Shown one piece after another: positions 1 to 6,371 of a stretch of DNA of 6,828 nt. Every line of letters starts with the position of its first letter. The first letter of the stretch is position 1. The translations under genes and the position numbers were made by a program. The notes beneath the pieces were generated by a model, which saw only the letters and a program-made list of their open reading frames with translations, ran no database searches and was not told the DNA's origin. Source of the DNA: Balneolales bacterium (GTDB lineage Bacteria; Bacteroidota; Rhodothermia; Balneolales; Natronogracilivirgulaceae); contig SKNL01000035.1 in the NCBI GenBank assembly GCA_007120555.1, forward strand, positions 1-6,828, written 5' to 3'.

Positions 1-174
1 GGACATGTCAGGCTCTTCCACTCCGGTCAGGTACAGGAAATTGGACTCCTGGCGGAAGGGGTATTCAAAATCGGTGTCATAGCGGTGGGACACGGTGCCA
101 CCTTTCAGGAAGAAGATGCTCTCTTTTTCATCCTGGAATAGTGTGAGGAGTTTTTTGCGGTGTTCGTGATGCAT
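1..174 (-). CDS. pepP: Xaa-Pro aminopeptidase, N-terminal fragment (cut by window edge)
   Basis: The reading frame is open from an ATG at 174 to the first base of the window, giving the first 58 residues. It looks like the start of the aminopeptidase P N-terminal domain (AMP_N): a basic helical start (MHHEHRKKLLTLF), an Asp-containing stretch (YDTDFEY) and then the hallmark run PFRQESNFLYLTGVEEPD at residues 39-56, which closely parallels the E. coli PepP segment around YRQNSDFWYFTGFNEPE. Family members are cytosolic dimetal hydrolases that release the N-terminal residue from peptides with proline second. The catalytic pita-bread domain lies outside the window, so activity cannot be judged. 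No good Shine-Dalgarno is seen, but no upstream in-frame start is evident either. It begins 62 bases after the HsdR-N-like gene on the same strand and may be cotranscribed. A PepQ-type dipeptidase is less likely because it lacks this signature. Confidence 0.82.
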   Translation of the reverse strand, partial: MHHEHRKKLLTLFQDEKESIFFLKGGTVSHRYDTDFEYPFRQESNFLYLTGVEEPDMS

Positions 175-236
175 GGATGTTCGGTTTTTGGCAGGTTTGT
201 ATGTAAAAGTTCCGTATGGTTGCGCGGTTCGGCAGA

Positions 237-1307
237 TCAGGTTCCGAGGAGCAGGCGTTCCAGGATTAGGGCAAGGCGGCGGGCGGACCGGACGCCCAGT
301 TCGGTGGTCAGGCCCGTTTGGACCGCGATCGGATTAATATCCCTTGAAACAGGATCGTCATCCGGTGAAAGCCAGAAGTCATTTAATTCCATTAGGTTGC
401 TGTCGCCGGAAGGAAACGTGGAAGGCAGTGCAGGAGCATGCGGATCGTCCATCATTCCGATTTCGGAATCCGGAATATCGTCATTTTTTTCCGAAAAAAA
501 TTGCGGGTCGCGGAAGGCACCGTCCTTTCCGAGGGAGCAGCAAAAATAGGCGATGTTCCGTTTATTCCGGTTGGCAACGGCCGAGAAGACAGCCATCTCC
601 GGAGTGACGGCACAGAATGTGAAGGCGATGAGCGTATTCGGGTGTCCGGTGGTGGAAAGCAGCAGATAATGGTGCGTTAGTGGCATCTGGCGGTCTGGAA
701 ACGGAATGCTGAGCCAGCTGCGGGTTTCATCCGAGAGGTGAAAGAGCAGGGCCAGCCGATGTGCAACCGTGGTGGCAGCGGCGGCAGGGAGGCCAGGGGG
801 AAGGAATCCGCGCTCCATCCAGTAGTCAGGGTCGGCCGAGTGCCAGTTCGGATCATCCGGGGCAAATTCAGCCGGATATCCGGATTCATCGATGGCCTCA
901 AGCTGTTTGGCGACATGGAAGAACGCATCCTCCAGGCCGTTGGTGAGCATGAGGTAGGGCGCTTTGACGAAGCGGTTGTAAACGGCGGACTGGGTGGCGG
1001 TGCGGGGCCCAAGGCGCACCGTGTCGGCCTTGCATTCGATGAGCAGCAGCGGGTGGAACCGGCTGTCGTAGCACACAAGGTCGGTCCGTCCGCGTGAAAA
1101 CCGCGATGGGACGGGGCTTTCTGCGGCAATACGGGCGGACGGGATCCTGGTCTGGAGGATCAGGTAATCGAGAACCTGAAGCCGGATTCTCTCTTCGGGA
1201 CGGAATTTCAGGAGTTGGCGTTTCAACGGATTCCAGAGCATGCGTCCGCCGTTCCGGAATACGATCCGGGGATAATGGCGGGATGCTATGGATCGGTGAA
1301 TGTTCAC
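237..1307 (-). CDS. HsdR N-terminal (PD-(D/E)XK-like) domain protein with unrecognised C-terminal region
   Basis: A 356-residue protein beginning at GTG 1307. Residues about 15-125 resemble the HSDR_N_2 type domain found at the N-terminus of type I restriction R subunits and as small free-standing proteins in Bacteroidota. Visible elements are a WNPLKR motif at 25-30, PEERIR at 37-42, an acidic residue in RGRTDLV (Asp76), an E-C-K core (Glu91, Lys93) after a hydrophobic strand, Gln106, and LMLTNG at 119-124. Asp76 with Glu91-x-Lys93 fits a PD-(D/E)XK nuclease active site. No helicase motifs follow and no hsdM or hsdS is nearby, so it is not a complete restriction subunit. Residues about 140-356 are not recognised; they include a hydrophobic block near 212-242 and an acidic stretch near 275-320. 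ATG at 1241 is an alternative start, but it would cut into the domain-like sequence before WNP. The gene lies 114 bases after phoU on the same strand. Any nuclease role is inferred from the fold only. Confidence 0.72.
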   Translation of the reverse strand: MNIHRSIASRHYPRIVFRNGGRMLWNPLKRQLLKFRPEERIRLQVLDYLILQTRIPSARIAAESPVPSRFSRGRTDLVCYDSRFHPLLLIECKADTVRLGPRTATQSAVYNRFVKAPYLMLTNGLEDAFFHVAKQLEAIDESGYPAEFAPDDPNWHSADPDYWMERGFLPPGLPAAAATTVAHRLALLFHLSDETRSWLSIPFPDRQMPLTHHYLLLSTTGHPNTLIAFTFCAVTPEMAVFSAVANRNKRNIAYFCCSLGKDGAFRDPQFFSEKNDDIPDSEIGMMDDPHAPALPSTFPSGDSNLMELNDFWLSPDDDPVSRDINPIAVQTGLTTELGVRSARRLALILERLLLGT

Positions 1308-1338
1308 GTCATGCCGGGGTGTCCGGCAAGATAGAAAA

Positions 1339-1389
1339 TGCGCCCGAAGTAATCCAATTCACGAAATAATCCAATTCACGAAATAATCC
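1339..1389. repeat. 17-base tandem repeat between phoU and the HsdR-N-like gene
   Basis: On the minus strand the unit GGATTATTTCGTGAATT occurs twice without change (1373-1389, then 1356-1372) and is followed by a third, degraded copy (1339-1355) matching at 11 of 17 positions. The array is AT-richer than its surroundings and ends about 30 bases before the GTG start of the HsdR-N-like gene. It may be a slippage duplication or a small operator. Its 17-base period is not a whole number of helical turns, which weakens the operator reading. Confidence 0.75.
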
Positions 1390-1421
1390 GATGGACCGGT
1401 CCGGTGATCCGTGACAGGCCG

Positions 1422-2087
1422 TCAGTCCTGGTCTTTGCCGATATTTTCGACCAGTTCACCGGTGACCAGGAAGATGATGCGTTCGCAGATGTTGGTGACG
1501 CGGTCGGCGATGCGCTCCAGGTTATGCGCGACCCACATCAGGTAGGTGCATCGTGTGATGGTGCGCGGATCCTCGATCATGATGGATATGAGTTCCCGGA
1601 TAACCTGATGGTACAGATCGTCCACGTCATCATCCATGGCCGTGATCTCCCGGGCGCGTGCAACGTCTCTATCGGCAAAAGCGTCCAGGGATTGGGTTAC
1701 CATATCGGTTGCGATCTCTGCCATCCGGGGAATGTCGATCAGCGGCTTTACGGATTCAGCCCCGTTCAGCTTGATCACGATTTTGGCGATGCCTTCGGCG
1801 TAATCGCCCATCCGTTCCAGATCGGTGATGATGTTGAGCACGGCGATGATCTCGCGCAGTTGTGTGGCGACGGGCTGCTGTGTAGCAATCAGGTGGATGC
1901 ACTGCTCCTCGATCTCAAACCGTTTGTTGTTGATGTGGATGTCATCCTTCTTGATCTTCTTTGCCTCTTCGACATCCCGTTCCTTCAAGGCGGTGACAGA
2001 GCGAATGATGGCCCGGTTTACCATTTCAGCCATCGTATGCAGCTCACGGTTGAGGGTCTTCAGATGTTCCTGAAATGCGATACGCAT
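1422..2087 (-). CDS. phoU: Phosphate signalling regulator PhoU
   Basis: A 221-residue, all-helical protein with the two tandem three-helix repeats of PhoU. The metal-site motifs are visible once in each half: DLERMGDYAEG at 89-99 and NLERIADRVTNICE at 189-202, following the family pattern E-x-x-x-D. The length matches the family (about 215-240). PhoU acts at the cytoplasmic face, where it is thought to couple the PstSCAB transporter to the sensor kinase PhoR and to limit phosphate uptake; its place last in the pst cluster is the usual one. The frame stays open upstream to 2342, overlapping pstB, with other ATGs at 2102 and 2129. I chose ATG 2087 because GGAG lies 9 bases before it and because the PhoU similarity begins there (MRIAFQEHLKTLNRELHTM). 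The gap from the pstB stop is 130 bases, long for this operon. Confidence 0.95.
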   Translation of the reverse strand: MRIAFQEHLKTLNRELHTMAEMVNRAIIRSVTALKERDVEEAKKIKKDDIHINNKRFEIEEQCIHLIATQQPVATQLREIIAVLNIITDLERMGDYAEGIAKIVIKLNGAESVKPLIDIPRMAEIATDMVTQSLDAFADRDVARAREITAMDDDVDDLYHQVIRELISIMIEDPRTITRCTYLMWVAHNLERIADRVTNICERIIFLVTGELVENIGKDQD

Positions 2088-2095
2088 TGTTGGGC

Positions 2096-2100
2096 TCTCC
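2096..2100 (-). promoter_or_regulatory. Ribosome binding site deciding the phoU start
   Basis: GGAGA on the minus strand begins 13 bases before the ATG at 2087, leaving 9 bases between GGAG and the start codon. The alternative ATGs at 2102 and 2129 have no comparable site, so this decides the start. It is the clearest Shine-Dalgarno in the window; most other genes here have weak or no such site. Confidence 0.6.
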
Positions 2101-2183
2101 ATGTCTTTTCGTGAAAAGGGTGCATCCATAATATAGGGATAAAAGGCGCGGTTTGTACGTTGAAGGAAGTGGCGGTTGCAGCA

Positions 2184-2207
2184 TGTTGCAAGACAATTTG
2201 CACAACA
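2184..2207 (-). other. Possible small hairpin in the pstB-phoU spacer
   Basis: On the plus-strand reading, TGTTGCAA (2184-2191) can pair with TTG (2198-2200) and CAACA (2203-2207), giving eight pairs with a two-base bulge and a 6-base loop. It lies just downstream of the pstB stop in the 130-base gap before phoU. No T-run follows on the transcribed strand, so it does not look like a terminator. It could mark an RNA processing or stability site, or be chance. Confidence 0.25.
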
Positions 2208-2217
2208 CGGGGGCGGA

Positions 2218-3129
2218 TTATCCGAAGCGACCTGTGATGTATTCTTCCGTGCGGGTTTCTTTGGGTTTGGTGAACAGTGTGCTGGTCGGGCCGTATTCGA
2301 TAAGGTCTCCGACATAGAAGAAGGCGGTGTTGTCGGAGACACGTGCTGCCTGCTGCATATTGTGCGTGACGATTACGATGGTCACCTGGTTCTTGAGCTC
2401 GTGGATCAGGTCCTCGATGCGGCTGGTGGACTGCGGGTCCAGCGAGCTGGTGGGCTCGTCCATCAGCAGCACTTCCGGACCCACAGCCAGGGCGCGGGCG
2501 ATGGAAAGCCGCTGCTGCTGTCCGCCGGAAAGGCTGGACCCCGGACTCTTGAGGCGGTCTTTTACCTCGTCAAAAAGGGCGGCCTGTTTGAGCGCCCGTT
2601 CGCACACTACGTCCAGCACGCTTCTCTTCCGGATTCCAACCAGCTTGAGACCGGCCACGACATTGTCGTAGATCGACATGGTGGGGAAGGGTGTCGGTTT
2701 CTGGAAGACCATGCCGATGCGCCGGCGGATTATCACGGGATTGACTTCGCTGTCGTAGATGTTTTTTCCGTCGAGCAGCACGCTTCCGGTTACCGAGGCT
2801 CCTCGCGTTAGGTCGTGCATCCGGTTCAGGGCGCGAAGGTAGGTGGTCTTGCCGCAACCGGAAGGGCCGATAAGTGCCAGTACCTGGTTGTCGTAGATGG
2901 GCAGGGAGACATTCTTGACACCGACGGTGGATCCATAGCGGACGGTGAGGTCGCGTGTCTCCATCCGGAGTTGTTTTCCGGCCTTTTCCTTGCCGGGAGT
3001 ACCGGAGGTGCCGGATATACCGGTGGACGTACCGGCCTCTGCCGCGCCACTCGCCTGGCGGCTTTCCGATGTGGCGAAGAGCGGCAAAGAGGGGACTTTT
3101 GAAGTGATCGATTGGATCAGGTTCATCAT
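2218..3129 (-). CDS. pstB: Phosphate ABC transporter ATP-binding protein PstB, with N-terminal extension
   Basis: A 303-residue ATPase that powers phosphate import through PstC/PstA. All ABC motifs are intact (numbering from ATG 3129): Walker A GPSGCGKTT at 88-96, Q-loop Gln143 in MVFQKPTPFP (a PstB hallmark), signature LSGGQQQR at 200-207, Walker B VLLMDEPT at 220-227, D-loop SSLD at 228-231 and switch His256. The family C-terminus TEEYITGRFG is present. PstB is usually about 250-270 residues; here about 55 residues precede the domain start (METRDLTVRYG). They comprise a hydrophobic N-terminus (NLIQSITSKVPSLPLFAT) and a Gly/Ser/Thr linker with repeated GTS/SGT units. ATG 3129 lies 20 bases after the pstA stop, with ATG 3126 adjacent; the internal ATG 2964 is the conservative alternative and would leave a 185-base gap. 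No good Shine-Dalgarno marks any of them. Confidence 0.95.
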   Translation of the reverse strand: MMNLIQSITSKVPSLPLFATSESRQASGAAEAGTSTGISGTSGTPGKEKAGKQLRMETRDLTVRYGSTVGVKNVSLPIYDNQVLALIGPSGCGKTTYLRALNRMHDLTRGASVTGSVLLDGKNIYDSEVNPVIIRRRIGMVFQKPTPFPTMSIYDNVVAGLKLVGIRKRSVLDVVCERALKQAALFDEVKDRLKSPGSSLSGGQQQRLSIARALAVGPEVLLMDEPTSSLDPQSTSRIEDLIHELKNQVTIVIVTHNMQQAARVSDNTAFFYVGDLIEYGPTSTLFTKPKETRTEEYITGRFG

Positions 3130-3149
3130 GGAGTGCAATTACTGTTGAC

Positions 3150-4007
3150 TTAGTGTTTCTGACGGGTCAGGTAGCGAGCCGTGCCGAAGCAGACGATGAC
3201 AAAGACCAGAAGGACGATGGCTGCGGCCCATCCCATGGAGTGCCAGTGGGAATAGGGGCTGATCGCGAGACTGTAAAGACGCTGCGGCAGGGTGTCGACC
3301 GGACCGAGGAGCATGCCGAGCCAGTGGTTGGGAAGATAGTTGTTGCCGAAAGAGGTGAAGAGCAGCGGTGCCGCTTCTCCGGCGGCCCGGGCGAATGCGA
3401 TCAGTGTGCCGGTTACCAGTCCGAACCGCGCGGCTGGCATGACTGTGGACAGCACTACGCGCCAGCGCGGCAGCCCGATGGCAAGTCCGGCTTCCCGGAT
3501 GGACCAGGGGATGGACATCAGTGCGCTTTCGGTCGTCCGGGCGATAATCGGTATCATCACAAAAGCGAGGGCCACGGCACCTGCCAGGCCGGAGAAGGTA
3601 CCCATGGGCTTGACGATGAGCACGAATGCCAGCAGGCCCTTGAGGATGGCCGGCATTCCGTTCAATGTGTCGTTCATCACCCGCAGCGTGGGATTGAGCT
3701 TGTGGTCCGGGAATTCGGAGAGCATGATGCCGGCGCCGAAGCCGATGGGCACGGCAAGGAAAAGCGCAAGAAAATCGACAACAAGGGTGCCCAGGATGGT
3801 GTGGACCAGCCCGGTGGGCCTTCCCTGGAGGGCGCGTGACGGGGAGCCAAGTTCCTGGGTGAAGAAATCCCAGTTCAGGGCGCTGATTCCGTTGACGACC
3901 ACATGGACCAGGATGATGATAAGCGGCAGAAGCACCACTATGGTGCTGAGTACCAGTAGCGACTCCATGATACGGTCGCGGATGTTGCGTTGGAGCAGTG
4001 TTTTCAT
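3150..4007 (-). CDS. pstA: Phosphate ABC transporter permease PstA
   Basis: A 285-residue inner-membrane protein with about six hydrophobic segments (roughly 16-40, 68-95, 118-134, 140-157, 195-215 and 259-277). With PstC it forms the phosphate channel. The cytoplasmic coupling loop that contacts PstB is visible as REAGLAIGLPRWRVVLSTVMP at 171-191 (EAA-type, with the conserved Gly). LNGMPAILKGLLAF at 115-128 and ARAAGEAAPLLFT at 206-218 are typical of PstA. The length is normal. The ATG at 4007 is the first start after an in-frame TGA at 4017-4019, so it is well fixed. It follows pstC after a 97-base spacer that holds an inverted repeat, and is followed 20 bases later by pstB. Confidence 0.97.
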   Translation of the reverse strand: MKTLLQRNIRDRIMESLLVLSTIVVLLPLIIILVHVVVNGISALNWDFFTQELGSPSRALQGRPTGLVHTILGTLVVDFLALFLAVPIGFGAGIMLSEFPDHKLNPTLRVMNDTLNGMPAILKGLLAFVLIVKPMGTFSGLAGAVALAFVMIPIIARTTESALMSIPWSIREAGLAIGLPRWRVVLSTVMPAARFGLVTGTLIAFARAAGEAAPLLFTSFGNNYLPNHWLGMLLGPVDTLPQRLYSLAISPYSHWHSMGWAAAIVLLVFVIVCFGTARYLTRQKH

Positions 4008-4048
4008 CTGTTTACATCAATTCGTATTCATAAAGACAGCATGAACTC

Positions 4049-4099
4049 ACATGGCAGGATGTGATCATGCCCCTGTGAATCAACCGCTGGCTGCCATGT
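4049..4099 (-). repeat. Perfect 9-base inverted repeat in the pstC-pstA spacer
   Basis: ACATGGCAG (4049-4057) and CTGCCATGT (4091-4099) are exact reverse complements separated by 33 bases, which include the palindrome TGATCA. Nearly the whole structure sits in the 97-base gap between the pstC stop and the pstA start, starting five bases beyond the pstC stop. In the transcript it can form a 9-pair stem. No U-run follows, so a Rho-independent terminator is unlikely. A stability element, processing site or protein-binding site that adjusts pstA/pstB relative to pstS/pstC is possible. Confidence 0.5.
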
Positions 4100-4104
4100 T
4101 CGTT

Positions 4105-5118
4105 TCATACCACCTGGCCTCCCTTGATCGAGAATTTCCGTGTCATGTACGCTGCGGCGAGGTTGACGACAAGCGCGATAATGAAAAGTGTAAAGCCGAT
4201 GGCCATCAGGCTGGAAAGGTGGAGCGATTCGACGGCTTCCCGGAACTCATTGACAATGACGGAGGGCATGGTGGCGCCGGCCCCGAAGATGGAGAACGGC
4301 AGTGTGTTCTTGTTGCCGATGAGCATTGCCACGGCCATGGTTTCACCGATGGCGCGTCCAAGCGAGAGGATGGCGCCGGCAAGGATGCCGCCGCGTGCAT
4401 AGGGCAGCACGGCCATGCGGATCACCTCCCATTTTGTTGCTCCGAGGGCACGGCTTGCCTCCCGTTGCTCTACGGGCACGGATTTGATGGCATCTTTTGT
4501 GAGAGCCGTTGTGTAGGGCACGATCATCAGGGACAGTACGATGGTGGCTGTCGCCATGCCGTAGCCCATGGGGTTGCCGAGGATGGGCAGAAGTGCGGGA
4601 TAACTGGTTTCCGCCCAGGTGAATATGGGCATGTAGACATGGTCGCGCATCCAGGGTGCCAGCACGAAGATGCCCCAGATGCCGATGACCACGCTGGGTA
4701 CAGCCGCAATGAGCTGGATCAGGTTGTCGATGATGGAGGCCAGCCACCGTGGAGCGTATTCGGCCGTGAATATGGCCACGGCAATGGCGGGAAAGAAGGA
4801 GATCAGCAATGCGGCAACGCTGGTCACCACCGTACCGAAAAGGAATGGGAGCGCACCGAAGACCAGCTGCACCGCAGGATCCCAGGTGGTGCCCCGGATG
4901 AAGTCCCAAAAGCCGAATTGCCACAGGGAAAGGCTTCCTTCGTCATACAGCACATAGGCCATGGCAGCGGCCAGGGCGATAATGCTCATTCCGAGCACGA
5001 CCACAACAACCGCAAAAATCCGGTCGCCCAGCCACCGGTATATGGCCGATGGCGGACGCCGGAGCAGTTCCCGTGCTTCCTTGTTGCCGTTATTTGAGGT
5101 GTCGCTATCTGAAGTCAT
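4105..5118 (-). CDS. pstC: Phosphate ABC transporter permease PstC
   Basis: A 337-residue inner-membrane permease, partner of PstA. A polar cytoplasmic N-terminus of about 33 residues is followed by roughly six membrane segments (about 34-57, 90-118, 134-154, 186-206, 243-267 and 303-325). The PstB-contacting EAA loop is REASRALGATKWEVIRMAVLP at 219-239, and GRAIGETMAVAMLIGN at 254-269 is a strong PstC signature. GTTWDP at 76-81 in the segment after the first helix is also typical. The length is near the family norm. The ATG at 5118 lies 14 bases after the pstS stop, implying cotranscription and perhaps translational coupling. No clear Shine-Dalgarno is present. Confidence 0.97.
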   Translation of the reverse strand: MTSDSDTSNNGNKEARELLRRPPSAIYRWLGDRIFAVVVVVLGMSIIALAAAMAYVLYDEGSLSLWQFGFWDFIRGTTWDPAVQLVFGALPFLFGTVVTSVAALLISFFPAIAVAIFTAEYAPRWLASIIDNLIQLIAAVPSVVIGIWGIFVLAPWMRDHVYMPIFTWAETSYPALLPILGNPMGYGMATATIVLSLMIVPYTTALTKDAIKSVPVEQREASRALGATKWEVIRMAVLPYARGGILAGAILSLGRAIGETMAVAMLIGNKNTLPFSIFGAGATMPSVIVNEFREAVESLHLSSLMAIGFTLFIIALVVNLAAAYMTRKFSIKGGQVV

Positions 5119-5132
5119 TCAGCATTAGTGTT

Positions 5133-6287
5133 TTACAGGTAGTTTTCCGGCCGCGGCACACTGCTGAGCAGGTCCTGTTCGTCAAGCACTTGCTGTCCGA
5201 TCAGTTCCCCGTTCCATTTCAGCTGGCGGATCATCTGGATGCTCTTCTCAACTGCAGCCTCGGGAAGGCGTGCAAAGCCGAGCAATTCGGAGAGTTCCTG
5301 TCCCTCCGTGATGCTCCAGACAAGGAAGTTGATCAGCTCTTTTGCCTCTCTGCGATTGCTGATAGCCCGGTTGGCATCCAGGTTTTCGTAAATGAGCATC
5401 CAGGCGAAACCGGCAATCGGATAGCCGTATTCTGCCGGGGTATTGGTGAAGAGGATGCGTGTGTCATCGGGAAGTTCGATATTGGCTGCCTCGGTGGTTG
5501 CCTCGAAACTCGGCTCAATGATATTGCCGGCGGCATTGATGACCGAGCCGTAACTCATATTGTTAAGCAGGGCATAGGCGAAGCTGTTGTAGCCGATGGC
5601 GCCGGTCGTGTTCTGGACCGCCCCGGCCACGCCTTCGTTGCCGTTGCCGCCGATTCCGGTGGGCCAGTTTACGCTGGTGGCAAATCCCACCCGTTCCCGC
5701 CAGCGATCCGAAACGCGGCTGAGGTAGCTGGTCCAGACGTTGGTAGTGCCGGATCCGTCAGAGCGGTGCACGACGGTTAACGGAAGGTTGGGCAGGTCCA
5801 CATCCGGATTCAGCTCACTGATGCGGGCATGATTCCATCGTGTGATATCGCCCATGAATATCTCAACGAGCAGTTCGCCGCTGAAGACCAGTCCGGAGCC
5901 TACGCCGGGCACGTTGTAGGTGGGTACCACGTCAGCCAGGGTGATCGGCATGTTAAATGCGCGTCCACCGGTGGCCTGCTCTACGTTATTCATCACCTCG
6001 TCGGACAAAAACGCTTCGCTCATGCCGAACATGACGGTCTGTTCGATGAACTGCCGGATGCCGCCGCCCGATCCGATCGACTGGTAATTCACCGTAACCC
6101 GGTTTCGGGTCAGGTCCCGGTATTCATCGGCCATGGCTGTGATAAGCGGGGCGGGAAATGTTGCTCCGGCCCCAAGTATATCCACCCGGTCACGGCGCTG
6201 TTCCCCTGGCGAGTCGCCGTTGCCGCCGCACGATACCGCCAGTATGGCGATCAGTGCTGCCGTTAATGCAGGTTTCATTCGAATCAT
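5133..6287 (-). CDS. pstS: Phosphate-binding lipoprotein PstS
   Basis: A 384-residue substrate-binding protein. Residues 1-20 form a lipoprotein signal (basic MIRMK, hydrophobic core, then A-V-S-Cys20), so the mature protein should be lipid-anchored. Comparison with E. coli PstS shows the phosphate ligands in order: Thr43-Phe44 in GAGATFPAP, Ser73 in IGSGGG, then Arg175, Asp177, Ser179, Gly180 and Thr181 in HRSDGSGTT. The residue matching E. coli Asp56, which takes the phosphate proton, is Glu91 here (FGMSEAFLSD). Other family markers are WPTGIGGNGNEGV at 208-220 and GAIGYNSFAYA at 229-239. The protein is somewhat longer than the E. coli precursor (346). ATG 6287 is chosen; ATG 6278, three codons in, also leaves a signal peptide. 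As first gene of the operon it sits next to the operator-like array at 6372-6411. Confidence 0.97.
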   Translation of the reverse strand: MIRMKPALTAALIAILAVSCGGNGDSPGEQRRDRVDILGAGATFPAPLITAMADEYRDLTRNRVTVNYQSIGSGGGIRQFIEQTVMFGMSEAFLSDEVMNNVEQATGGRAFNMPITLADVVPTYNVPGVGSGLVFSGELLVEIFMGDITRWNHARISELNPDVDLPNLPLTVVHRSDGSGTTNVWTSYLSRVSDRWRERVGFATSVNWPTGIGGNGNEGVAGAVQNTTGAIGYNSFAYALLNNMSYGSVINAAGNIIEPSFEATTEAANIELPDDTRILFTNTPAEYGYPIAGFAWMLIYENLDANRAISNRREAKELINFLVWSITEGQELSELLGFARLPEAAVEKSIQMIRQLKWNGELIGQQVLDEQDLLSSVPRPENYL

Positions 6288-6320
6288 AAACTCGTTTTTG
6301 ATTGCATGATTTTTGTTTTG

Positions 6321-6351
6321 TGTCCGGTTTTTCGAACCTTCTTCACGGACA
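6321..6351 (-). other. Inverted repeat in the probable pstS leader
   Basis: TGTCCG (6321-6326) and CGGACA (6346-6351) are perfect reverse complements with a 19-base interior that contains the palindrome TTCGAA (6331-6336). If transcription of pstS starts near 6345-6350, the outer arm would be at or just before the transcript 5' end, so it may be a protein site rather than an RNA stem. Six pairs alone are weak evidence. Confidence 0.25.
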
Positions 6352-6362
6352 ATGGTAGTTTA
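6350..6362 (-). promoter_or_regulatory. Candidate pstS core promoter
   Basis: On the minus strand TAAACT (6362-6357) resembles a -10 box and begins 9 bases after the last unit of the repeat array, similar to the distance between Pho box and -10 in E. coli PhoB-activated promoters. Overlapping it, TACCATTG (6357-6350) matches TAnnTTTG, the Bacteroidota -7 consensus, at all but one fixed position. Either would give a leader of about 55-65 bases. The assignment is by position and resemblance only. Confidence 0.35.
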
Positions 6363-6371
6363 GGCAGGCTA

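Noticed and set aside
677..1129. Minus-strand frame inside the HsdR-N-like gene
   Set aside because: It overlaps the recognisable domain in another frame and its product is Pro/Ser/Arg-rich without any motif.
237..1307. A complete type I restriction-modification or defence system
   Set aside because: Only an HsdR-N-like domain is present; there are no helicase motifs and no methylase or specificity gene. The flanking genes are phosphate transport and peptidase genes.
1393..1402. Palindrome GGACCGGTCC after phoU as a terminator
   Set aside because: It has no loop when folded as a perfect palindrome and no T-run follows on the transcribed strand.
1404..2114. Plus-strand open frame opposite phoU
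   Set aside because: Antisense shadow of phoU; its sequence only mirrors the Asp/Glu-rich helices of PhoU.
2088..2342. Upstream part of the phoU reading frame overlapping pstB
   Set aside because: The extra residues are Cys/Pro/Asn-rich and unlike PhoU. The Shine-Dalgarno and family similarity both place the start at 2087.
2176..2811. Plus-strand open frame opposite pstB
   Set aside because: Antisense to the fully conserved ABC motifs of pstB; no independent support.
3153..3839. Plus-strand open frame opposite pstA
   Set aside because: Antisense shadow of pstA with skewed composition and no domain; pstA on the minus strand explains the coding signal.
4051..5097. Long plus-strand open frame (348 codons) opposite pstC
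   Set aside because: It is the antisense shadow of pstC, whose protein is a clear family member. The predicted product is rich in His, Gly, Asp and Cys with no recognisable domain, as expected from the complement of hydrophobic membrane codons.
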